From Paulownia fortunei (Eukaryota; Streptophyta; Magnoliopsida; Lamiales; Paulowniaceae), in contig CM033109.1 in the NCBI GenBank assembly GCA_019321725.1, forward strand, positions 10,881,993 to 10,945,992: a stretch of DNA of 64,000 nucleotides, given 5' to 3'. Positions within the stretch are counted from its first letter, which is position 1. The number at the start of each line of letters is the position of its first letter. Of this stretch, positions 1 through 9,709 are shown in pieces. The position numbers and the translations under genes were made by a program. The notes under the pieces are model-generated. The model saw nothing but the letters and a program-made list of their open reading frames with translations. It did not search any database and had not been told where the DNA came from.

Positions 1-879
1 AATTATTTTAATTTGATACAATACTAGTTACAAAGTTAAATGACTAGCATTTTTTAACATAATTTCATAATTTCATATTGTTTGTGATCATTTTTTAAGT
101 TGTGTGGCATAGTGAGAAAGTTACAAAGTTTGGAAGGCAAAATACGATGACCTTAATATGTGTAGCATGTAATGGAATTTTAATAGAATATTTTATTGAA
201 ATTAGGTCATAGATGATAAATATAAAATTATGTAATGTTGATGATAAAGTATAATAAAATATATATATATATATATATATAATTCAAATAACGTGTAAAA
301 TGCTACATAATTCAGGTGCCACTAAAAAAGAATAGAGGCTTTATGCTCTTCGCAACCCATTGTTGTCTCACTTTTTCATTCATACTAATTCCATCATGAA
401 TTGATAAATCATCTCTATCCTTATTGTATATATATAGATACATAGATACATGCACACAACCATACGCATATGTATAATCAAAATCAGGATGAACTTTTTA
501 TCAATTCAGACAATAAGCATTGGAACGTAATTTAAGATTGAGTTTTTAAATCATGCTCTAATTTTATTGAAAAATCATGTGTTTCTAAATCATGCTCCGA
601 TACACAAGTTAAAATTTTTAATAAAATGCATAAAATTATAATTCATATAAACGATTCCCAATAATTAAAAATAATTATAATGAGTATAAAATTCTTTTTA
701 AATATAGAGAACTAAAAATATCTTATATTAATATCGATAATCGTTGATTTTCCAAGCAATGCACCGAATCATAGCCAGTGGGCAAGGAGAAGCAAACCCA
801 AAAAATGAGAATCCAACATAGTTAAAATTCGCTCAATTAAAATATCTTTGGCTTTACCTAGGATCTAAAAGAGTTCAAA
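1..879. other. AT-rich intergenic DNA, no gene seen
   Basis: I see no coding region, transposon terminus or RNA gene here. The stretch is AT-rich and contains one AT dinucleotide microsatellite, listed separately. It could hold distal promoter sequence, but nothing in it is recognisable. Confidence 0.6.
259..282. repeat. (AT)n microsatellite
   Basis: An uninterrupted AT dinucleotide run of about 12 units. It is likely to vary in length between individuals. Confidence 0.9.
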
Positions 880-1070
880 CATCAAAATACCACAAAAAAT
901 AAAAAAATAAGAATTAAAACAAAGAGGGGAAAAAGGAATTGCACGAGCCGGGAGTCGAACCTAGAATCTGACAGTTTAAACTTCAAAATATCAAAAAATA
1001 AAATAAAGAATTAAAACAGAGAGGGCAAGAAATGCACCAGCCGGAATCGAACCCGGGTCTGTAGCGTGAC
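880..1070. repeat. imperfect tandem duplication carrying tRNA 3' halves
   Basis: Two adjacent segments, about 880-975 and 979-1070, share a common order. Each has an A-rich lead containing AGAATTAAAACA, then a purine-rich stretch (GAGAGGG or AGAGGGG), then the 3' end of a tRNA-Gly-like gene read on the minus strand. The right copy continues into an almost full tRNA. The left copy stops after the T arm. This looks like a local duplication that truncated one tRNA copy. Confidence 0.6.
940..974 (-). pseudogene. tRNA 3'-half fossil
   Basis: Read on the minus strand this holds a B-box-like GGTTCGACTCC, a T-arm sequence and the acceptor-end CGGCTCGTGCA, closely resembling the 3' half of tRNA-Gly. 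No D arm, A box or anticodon arm precedes it, so it cannot be a functional tRNA. It lies within the duplication that also contains the fuller tRNA at 1033-1102. Confidence 0.6.
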
Positions 1071-1102
1071 AGGGTACTATTCTACCACTAGACCACTGGT
1101 GC
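1033..1102 (-). tRNA. tRNA-Gly-like gene with GUC (Asp) anticodon, probably a pseudogene
   Basis: On the minus strand the 70-nt sequence has a perfect 7-bp acceptor stem (GCACCAG with CTGGTGC), an A box TGGTCTAGTGG and a B box GGTTCGATTCC. The body is that of plant tRNA-Gly(GCC). The anticodon loop reads CTGTCAC, however, giving GUC, the aspartate anticodon. The anticodon stem then has a C-C mismatch, and one C is missing from the 3' side of the T stem. Both internal promoter boxes are intact, so transcription is possible. The stem defects make a working tRNA unlikely. The call is from recalled consensus tRNA sequences; a covariance-model scan would settle it. Confidence 0.8.
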
Positions 1103-1249
1103 TTGAATGGCTAAAAATGATTCAAAAGATCTATCACTAAAATATTTTGGCTGACGTGGAGCAATGAGCAGCCTACGTCCCTGGTTTCTTTCATCATTGG
1201 AAGAGAAACAACGAGCAAGTGATTTTCTTAGCTGGTGGGGAAGAGGGAG

Positions 1250-3370
1250 ATGGCAATTCCAGTATTGAGGCCTTTTAGCACTATTGCTTACAACACAAAC
1301 AGAGACTTGCAACACATTTCCTCCTCTCATCCACCAAGACTCTACTCTATTCACAAAGCCAAGAACTTGGTTTGTTGTGCACCACCGTCTGTTTCCAATC
1401 TTGTTGGGTAAACCCTTTGCACCCTCTCTTCCACACATTCATTTCTTGTACCATATTCATCATCTAGTCCCATTTCACATTCTATCCTCCGTGGACTTCA
1501 AGCCCTTCTGTTAATATCTTGTAGTTCAGAGGCAGGGGTGTGCTTGAGTGTTGGAACCCACCTTATTCCACATCCCGACAAGGTACAGTTTGTGTTTTGT
1601 GTTGCTTGAGTGTAGTAGTTTGGGGACTTATTTATACAGGCAGAATTTTCAATTCTATTTTCCGTTTTTTGAAGAATTTTGACCCACATTTATTGAGACG
1701 ATTATGGTACTGCAGGTTGAGAAAGGTGGAGAAGATGCGTTTTTTGTTAGCAGCCACGGTGGTGGAGTTATTGCGGTGGCGGATGGTGTTTCTGGGTTAT
1801 ATGCTTTGTCTTTTGCTAATCTGATATGCTGCACTATATGATATGAAGAAGAATGCTAGGTAGCTTTAGAAATTTGCTCATAAAGAATGTTTGATCTTGG
1901 CAGTTGGGCTGAAAAAGATGTTAATCCTGCTCTCTTCTCACGAGAGCTGATGGCTAATGCCTCTGGCTTAGTGGAAGATGAAGAGGTGTTCTTTCTTGTA
2001 TACTCTTTTGATGATATATCATGATCTTGTTGAGACTGGTATAAGCAATTAGATGAGCAGCATCAATATTGGTTCATGTTCTTCACTGATTTTTGACTTA
2101 AATAACCGCCTGATTGTTTTTCTTGTATTGTTCTAGTTAATACGTGGTATAATTCGTACATCTGCCAGTGAAAAGAAATGCTTTATGTAACTGATTTATA
2201 GGTTAACTATAATCCCGAAGTCTGATAAGGAAAGCACATGCTGCTACTACTTCCATTGGGTCTGCCACAGCGTAGGTTCTTTGAAATGTTATTTGTAATC
2301 ATTATTATGCCTTTTCTTTTTATGCAATATAAATTATCCTTAGATTTCCATGTGCCTCTTAGAGTTGTTGCAATGCTGGAAAGGAATGGGATATTGAAGA
2401 TTGCAAGTGTAGGGGACTGTGGTGTGAGGGTTGTACGCAAAGGTAAATTTTCCCTACTTTGCCATTTTCTTGGGACTTTTCAGTTTTCATCTTTTATTTG
2501 TTTCTCGTTTCAGAGTGAATATTTCTGATTGTTACTCACTAATTACAGGTCAAATAATATATTCTACATCTCCACAAGAACATTATTTTGACTGCCCATA
2601 CCAGTTGAGTTCAGAGGCTGTTGGTCAGACCTTCCTTGATGCCACGGTATCAAATTCAATTCGTCCGATCACATTGGTCTAAGAGCGTCCTGTAACATTT
2701 CTACACGAACGAAATTTGATTATGATACTAATTCTTTCAAATAAGATGGCAAAAAAGCCAAGGCATTGTTTATGGTCAGATGTTTCTGCTGAAATACAGG
2801 TAACCACTGTCGAGTTAATGGAAGAGGACAGTGTTGTGATGGGCTCAGATGGGCTTTTCGATAATGTTTTTGACCGAGAAATTGTTTCAGCTGTCAGCTC
2901 ATGTGATAACGTTTCTGATGCTGGTATGCTGTTTCTAGTAAAATTCATTTGTTAATTGAAGATTGGTTCTTCTGTGATCTTACTGGTATGTTTCGGACGC
3001 TAGCAAAGGCATTAGCTAATCTGGCTCATAACCATTCAAAGGACTCCAGTTTTGACTCCCCCTATTCACAAGAGGCTCGAGCCCAGGTGAGATATAACTT
3101 GCCTCACCCCATTGGAGTACACGGAGAATTTTTAACATGCTATAATGAGAAAATGCTGATGTTGTTGAGCAGGGTTTTGATGTTCCTTGGTGGAAGAAAA
3201 TTATGGGGATGAAGTTAACAGGCAGGACTTAATTAACCCTGATTGAACGCTGCCTTAATTTCCTTCAGTTTTGATGCTAACAGCTGGTTCTCTGTTTAAA
3301 CTGGACAGGTGGAAAACTTGATGATATTACAGTAATTGTTGGGCAGGTGAAGAGCTCATTGAGCTCATAA
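1250..3370 (+). CDS. PBCP: photosystem II core phosphatase (PP2C), 11 exons, exon 5 frameshifted
   Basis: Chloroplast PP2C phosphatase that in Arabidopsis (At2g30170) removes phosphate from photosystem II core proteins. The exons I read are 1250-1407, 1525-1582, 1716-1795, 1904-1985, 2202-2271, 2363-2442, 2549-2646, 2800-2923, 3004-3086, 3173-3221 and 3309-3370. They give about 314 residues once the frame slip is bridged. PP2C signatures are visible: GGEDAFF and ADGVSGW (metal ligands), VGDCGVRV, MGSDGLFDNVFD and GGKLDDIT near the C-terminus. The ATG at 1250 starts MAIPVLRPFS, a basic, Ser/Thr-rich leader like a transit peptide. Two oddities stand out. Exon 5 lacks one base near 2221, between NYNPE and LIRKAHAATT, so the frame meets TGA. 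Intron 10 begins with GC (ACAG then GCAGGA) rather than GT. All other introns are GT-AG and all other phases agree. Either this copy is recently broken or the base is a sequence error. Confidence 0.9.
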
Positions 3371-4908
3371 AAGCTTTGGATCAGTCTGATTGAAAGTAAT
3401 CGGCTTCGTACTGGACTGATGCAAGTTCTGAAGTTTTTGATATTAAAAATACAGTCTCCTTTTTCCATTGGTAGTTAATATTGTTCCCTCTCAATGCTGT
3501 ATTTACCTGAAGTTAAAAGGAATCACGAATGAATAAAAACATAGTTGTTTCCTTGGGAAGGAGGGAAAAGAGCAAAAGACTGCTTTGATACATGTTAAGG
3601 AAATGTACCTGATGAGTTTCTTCAAGCACAAAATAAAATTAAAACCCAATCTGAGAATTTGAAATAGTGAATAAAGAAGTAGAATGGAAATGTAAATAGG
3701 AACTATCATTGTTTTCCTGAAAAGGAAGGATTAAAATCAACACACAACATACGCATTTTATGGAATGCAACAGATGTGTTTACTTGGAGAAGTAATAAAA
3801 ATGGTTTTACCAGAAGTTGCAAAAAGGGCAAGAGATTGATGGTCTAAGAGTTTTGCTTTTTGAGTGAAACATATCCAAAGTTAAACCAAGATATCAATTG
3901 TTAATTTAACAGAATGATAAATTATCAATTCGTTACAGTAAATAATGAAACGGAGAACCAAAAACACTCGCTATATTGCATATGCTCGTACATCTGCTGC
4001 CGCTGGGATTTTGATTCAGGATTTTGCACTTATAAGAGTTTTGGGCTTAACAAGACTGTTTGGACAAAATCTCGTTATCAAGTCTTTGTTTTGACTTTTC
4101 ATATGCAAAATGGCACTTTCCGATGTCCTAATATAATGAACTAATGGCTTTATCAAACATATTCGTTAAAATTGTAAGGATTGAAAATTAAAAGACATAG
4201 CTTAAGTGGCAATCGCTTGGGCATTCAGCCGAAGCTTTCTTGCCTGCACAAATACCCACAATAATGCCAGTAACGACTAATGACTGTGCTTGGGATGTTC
4301 ACATATTCCAAATTTTCAGACGCAGATGCATAAACTGCTTGCTCCACAACAAAGACCAGGTGGGAGAAGAGATATTCAGTTGGAAAAAGTAAATATGGCT
4401 GAGCTGAACCATAAGTTACTACCTGACGGAGTATTGGCGCATGAGAATAATACTCCCTCGGAGGATGAAAAGGAATAGAACACTCATCACATAAATTAAG
4501 AATTGCTAGAACTAAATCAATTAAGCAAAGCAATCTCCAACATGTGAAGTGAGAAGGAGCAATACTACTCATGTCACCATTCAATAATCAAAATTTCCAG
4601 GGATAACTGGCCTACATTATTCTCCACTGAACAAGGTCCTGTCATCTAGCAATTGTATAAATTGGGTCCATGTAACGTAATCCACAAAATAACGGGAATA
4701 GGATACTACTTTGACCAGATTATTGCTATGGATCCCAATTTTTACATTACATATAAACAAAATGCTCCTGTTATACAGGGTATGAACTAAGCCATGTGGC
4801 ATAAGGTGCTTACCCGAATAGCTCACCCATCTCCTGCCATAGTGCTCATACAGTGTTTCTGCAAAATAAAATAAACTGAACAAAAGTGTATCCTATCAGC
4901 TTTATTTC
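3371..4908. other. convergent 3' intergenic region of PBCP and mitoferrin
   Basis: This 1.5-kb gap lies between the stop codons of two genes that face each other, so it should hold both 3' UTRs. I find no convincing additional gene. Open frames of up to 119 codons near 4225-4584 have no recognisable domain and the look of chance frames. Confidence 0.6.
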
Positions 4909-7900
4909 TCAGGACACAATGTCACTGCTGTTGCTATTGTTTGATTCTTGGAAGAAGGCTTTTGCAGCTTCATACGTAGACCAGCAAATCGCAGCAGCAG
5001 GAGCATGGAAGAGCATTCTAGGCATCCATCCTCTCATAAGACCTCTGTATCCATCTTTCTTTAATATTGTTAGGACAACATCCCGAATTGAACCACTTAC
5101 AAATCTATCACATCCACAGACACCCTGCAATAACTCAATTGATTAAGCGGGCAGTATGAAGTTGTAGTTCAAATATTTAGAAGACACAAACCAACCTCAG
5201 TGAGAACCTTACGAAAAAACATGTACTTAATCCATAGAACAGACTAACGCAGCTAATCAAAACTTCATGCTGATACCACACCTTGTGGTTTTCAGAAAGA
5301 ACCAATTGTGTTTCAGATATATATAGTGTACATATTTTGATATGCATCTACTTTAGATGATTTAGAAAGAAACTGCAGTACCATGCACTCACCTAATTTT
5401 AACAACCCCATTACATCATTTGTTTTTAAAATATTGCTACTTAGCAAGTTCCTAGGAATTAAACTGATGTTAAATCAAAAACAGATAACTCAACCAAGTT
5501 TATCCATCAAGGAAAAATTGTGGTATGTAAATTGAATCAGAAAGAAAAAGAAGTAAAGAAAGACTAGGCCAAGAGATGACCGAGGAAAACTAAAAATGAA
5601 AAACAGACAATCTATGAGGGAAAAACTGTGGTATGCAAATTGAATCAGAAAGAATAGAAAAAGAAAAAAAGAAAGAAAGACAACGCCAAGACATCACTGA
5701 GAAGAAATAAAACTCAATGCCCACTTCTTAAAGCTTCATTTGTCAAGGGTTGCTTATAAAATCACAACTTGCCTAGCATCTTTGCTCTCTCAAGCTGTTC
5801 TCATTTTCACAACTCTTTCATCATTGGCCCCCTCATACCAGTAGCTTATGAGGTTTCTAATCTAAATGGATAACAACATACTTAGTTACATACCAAAGAA
5901 ATAAAAAGCAAATCGCTTACAGATGAGCCTAGTTAATGTAGACCTTGAGCTCAAGTATGAAAATTAGATCGCAAATTACACTGATATATTCTAATTTCTA
6001 GGAGAAACATCTTAGTAATGCCTCCACATTCCCCATCAGCTATTTACCGTGTTCAATACTGCATCCAATCCATTTTATTTAGAAAGTGGAGACCACTGTC
6101 AATGCATTATAACATAAAACATTTTTATAACTAGTTCAATTTATAGTATTTACAAACATCTCAACAAAATCTAGGCGTACGACACATCCATAGTGAAAGA
6201 TATGAATTAATGGAAGCCAATATCCATTCAGTAAATAGTGGAAGACAAAAGAATGAAACAGAACACTGAACTTCCTTGGGTAGAGAAAAAAAGTAGGTGC
6301 AAGTTTTTAGAAAGCACAAATTCCACCCGGCTTCTAGGTTCTGCTTCACCAACTATATACTCAAAACAATGAGGATAAAATCATACAAGAGATCTTTTTT
6401 CTCTGATACAGCAGAATAGATCAACCACCAGTGATGTTCTCAGATGACAGGGTAACCAGGGTTATCTGAAGAAGGTTAGTGCTTGGAAGCTTGCACTACA
6501 ATACCACATGTAGTTCAGTGAAGGCCAAAGAAATCTGAAGAGCTTCTGCAGGAAATAAGGTTGCTATTTGGAAGATCAAAGAATCTTTCCTTTAATTTCT
6601 TCTTGTGGCAATCATAACCAGTTGTACTTGAAATGGATCTCTCAAGAGTACAGGAACTAGATAAAACCAATTATGATGCTATTTTACATAGACCTAATGA
6701 TATTCTACTCACATAAACAAAATTCTGAGGTTCAAAAAGGCAAAATACTTATCCCACCTCTCCAACACTTCAGTACTTTTACCTCATCCAACTCTAAAAA
6801 CACATGGCTTAACATGAATTTATACCATACACGAACCAACTCATTCAGAGTGACGTATAAGGTGTAAAATGTCAATATAATTTTCTATCCAATGGAAACT
6901 ATATGTCTGAATCCCCTTGTTCATAAAAAAAATGAAAACAAATCTAACTAATGCAATCCATTTCAAATGATGTGCGCACCAAGAACATAGTGGCGGACAC
7001 TCCCCACCCCCTCCTCCCCGCCCCCTACTTTAATATAGGAATGCTACTCTCTTAAATTAACATACCCGATTGCAAAATTGATGGTATAATTTGTTAATAA
7101 GGCAGTTTCTTTCCAGTCATGCCCACATGAGATAAAGGAAAACTTAAAGACAAAAATTCTCTTCAAAAACCAATCTAAAGAGACAATGGACTGCATGACA
7201 TCCACCACCCTCAACCACAAAGCTTACTCTACCACCACCAGCCCCCTTGAGACCCTCTTTCACTCCAGCAAACCTCCACATAGTGATAGTCTGACCACCA
7301 GCATGCAACACCTGCAGAATCCTCTTCCAACTATCCCCACTAGCTAGCCCACCGAGACAGCCATAACCCCCTCCCGACCCTCCACATTACTAAGTGAAGC
7401 CACAAACCCTTGACTATGGTAACAGAGCACAAGAATAGAGAAATATTAGAGGGTAAAGTAGCCACCCTATCAGATCATATTAAAACTCTAACCTCAACTA
7501 TGCTGATGCTCTCTTTAACTTTCAAAAGGCCTAAATAGACCAAGAGATAGTTGATTTACACAGAAATCAAAATAAAGTCAAATACCTGGCACTGCAATTG
7601 AGTCTTCACCACATCAAAAGGAGTGGTCAAGGCAGCAGCCAATGCCCCTGCTGCTGCTCCGGCCGTAGCATGAACAACCAACCTCTCATCGTTCAGACTC
7701 TCGGGTGAAACCTCCATCAAACCTCTTTTCACCGCCTCATAGGTCGCAAAATGCACTGCTGTGAAAGGTGCATTCATCAGTACGGTAGTCCTGTACGATG
7801 CGTAAAAGGCCTGAATCCCCTCTTCCCTCAGCACTCTCCTCACGCAGTCCCACACCCCTCTATACGGACTACTACTCAATTGCAGCCTCTGCTTTACCAT

Positions 7901-8419
7901 ATCCATCGGGGTAAGCACCGCATCGCTGGCAACGGTAGCACAAACCCCAGAAACTGCGTGTGCCGCATGATTGTCGGGATTACCACCAGAGAAACTCTTC
8001 TTACAGAACTCATAAACAGAGAAATAAACCGCATGTGAAGGGCCCGCACCAAGCGCCATAGCGCCGATACCACGGTAGAACCCTCTGGGGCCATCGGATT
8101 TTAGAATAGACTGAATGGCTTGCTTAATGCTAGCGGATTTAATGGGGCAGGAGCCTAGGGCTTGCATTTGGGTTTTGATAGTGTCAACGGGAAACATGCC
8201 CATGTGCTCCACCATGCCGGCGGTTGAGCCGGCGATCATGAACTGCCAATAATGAAGTCCGTCGTGCTCCGCCGCGGCGATTTCCTGCTGGTATTCAGGC
8301 TGCTGTGGCATTGGAATCAGCTCTGGTTTCTGGAATTTCGGGGAGGCGTCGGTGGCCATGGAAGATAGAAAGCGACTAGGGTTCAAGATTTCTGTTATGG
8401 TGAAAAGGTTTGTCGCCAT
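4909..8419 (-). CDS. MIT: mitoferrin-type mitochondrial iron carrier, 2 exons
   Basis: Mitochondrial carrier family protein of the inner membrane that imports iron, the plant mitoferrin (MIT) clade. Exon 1 runs 8419 down to 7586 and exon 2 runs 5124 down to 4909, with a GT-AG intron of 2461 nt in phase 0. The product is 349 residues from the first Met. Three carrier repeats show the signature P-x-D/E-x-x-K: PVDTIK (77-82), PMDMVK (171-176) and PFDVVK (267-272). Exon 2 encodes the last half-repeat with GWMPRMLFHAPAAAICW, typical of plant mitoferrins. A second in-frame Met at residue 21 (8357-8359) starts MATDASPKFQ and gives 329 residues. That is close to the usual length of the family and is the more likely start. 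The gene is intact, with no stops or frame slips, and faces PBCP tail to tail. Confidence 0.93.
5509..5701. repeat. imperfect tandem duplication inside the mitoferrin intron
   Basis: Two copies about 107 bp apart share GTGGTATG, AAATTGAATCAGAAAGAA, a purine-rich tract and a GCCAAGA-A-ATCAC/GACC ending. The first is about 5509-5584 and the second about 5617-5701. They differ by substitutions and purine-tract length, so the duplication is not recent. Confidence 0.65.
7002..7025 (-). promoter_or_regulatory. G-quadruplex-like motif in the mitoferrin intron
   Basis: The plus strand has four C-runs of 4-5 bases with loops of one to four bases. On the minus strand, which is the transcribed sense of the carrier gene, this gives G5-C-G4-AGGA-G5-T-G4. 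The pre-mRNA could therefore form an RNA G-quadruplex about 560 nt after the 5' splice site. No function is shown by the sequence. Confidence 0.5.
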
Positions 8420-8994
8420 ACAAGGAATTAGATGTATGGATTGGTATTAAACAACATTGGGAAACTGGGGAAAGGTCAAGATGGAAAGAGAGTAAAATAG
8501 TTGAAGATTCCAATGGCAGGCTGGTCTCCAAAATGGAAAAGTTCAAACTAGGGTTCCAATATTTTGGGGGATTTTGCAGTAACCCTCGGTAATTATTTAT
8601 TTGCTTTTTTATTGCGATGAACATTAACTGTAAGAACAAATTGCCTGCTGTCTGCTGATAATGCCGCCACACGGATGTCATCTTTTGGATAGTGTTAGAT
8701 CATCTGAATTTTTTATTTTAAATTAATATTTTATTTTAATATATGCATGTTCTATCATTAATTATATACACATAATGTATTTAAATACTATTAAATATAA
8801 ATATAATATAAAATAAAGAAATTGAAATATTTAGAGTAGTGATACGATGACCTAAAATTTATCGAATTGTAACATAAATTTTTCATTTTCTGCAACATTA
8901 TTATGTGTTCATTTAATGGTTTAGAAAACCACTAAGTAATTAGCATGAAATTTCCTTTTCTTCCAAGAGCAAAATCATTCAAATGTCTTCTTTC
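8420..8994. other. upstream region of the mitoferrin gene
   Basis: This holds the carrier's 5' UTR and promoter before the hAT element begins. It becomes strongly AT-rich beyond 8700. I see no certain TATA box or other regulatory motif and no gene. Confidence 0.5.
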
Positions 8995-9003
8995 CTTGAA
9001 AGT

Positions 9004-9205
9004 AGACCTGATCACGGTTCAGGAACCGTCGGTTACAGTTCAGAATCGCCGGTTCTACGGTTCAAGAAAATTCCGACCCTTAACCTTAACCGTCAAGGTC
9101 GGTTACGGTCCGGGTTCCGGAACCGTCGGGCCGGTTCCGATTACGGTTCCGGTTAACCGCCGGTTCCGGTTAACCGCCGGTTCCGATTCCGATTCCAACC
9201 CTTGA
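9004..9205. repeat. GC-rich subterminal repeat zone of the hAT element (left)
   Basis: Dense short direct and inverted repeats such as GGTTCCGG, GGTTACGG and TTAACCGCCGGTTCC lie in an otherwise AT-rich setting. Such subterminal motif clusters are the usual transposase binding region in hAT elements. An 86-codon open frame here is a by-product of the repeats, not a gene. Confidence 0.75.
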
Positions 9206-9709
9206 ATTTTTTATTTATTTTTTTACCTATATTTTGAAAATTTGTAACTTTTTAATTAACTATTAATTTTATAAAATTGTAACTTTTGTAAAACAAAAAC
9301 AAGGGTTTGAAATTTTAAATATATATTTGAATGAAAATTTTTGAACTTAAATTTTAAAAAAAATATTATTAATTTTTGAATTTAATGAATGTTTAACTTA
9401 AATTTGAAAAAAAAAATATATCTAAAATTTAAAGTATCAAATATTCTAATTATAATAAATATATAAAAAAAAGATATTCAACTTGAAATCTTAAAGTTTA
9501 AACTTAAATTTCAATAAAAAAAATTGCACTTAAATTTTAAAAAAATATCCACAAAAATTTAAATTATATAATTAAAAACTATTTTAAAAATAAAAATAAG
9601 GTTGAACTTAAATTTAAGTTGCCTACGTATCTTCTTAGAGTATAGAGGAATCAAAACCCACGTAGTTCTCTTACCTTTTAACTCTTCTTACCTTAGGGAG
9701 TGGCATGGC

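Noticed and set aside
4225..4584. 119-codon open frame on the minus strand between PBCP and mitoferrin
   Set aside because: No recognisable domain, overlapping open frames on the other strand, and a position in the expected 3' UTR of the carrier. Treated as chance.
8945..9205. 86-codon open frame rich in Gly, Pro, Val and Arg
   Set aside because: It is produced by the GGTTCCGG-type subterminal repeats of the hAT element, not by a gene.
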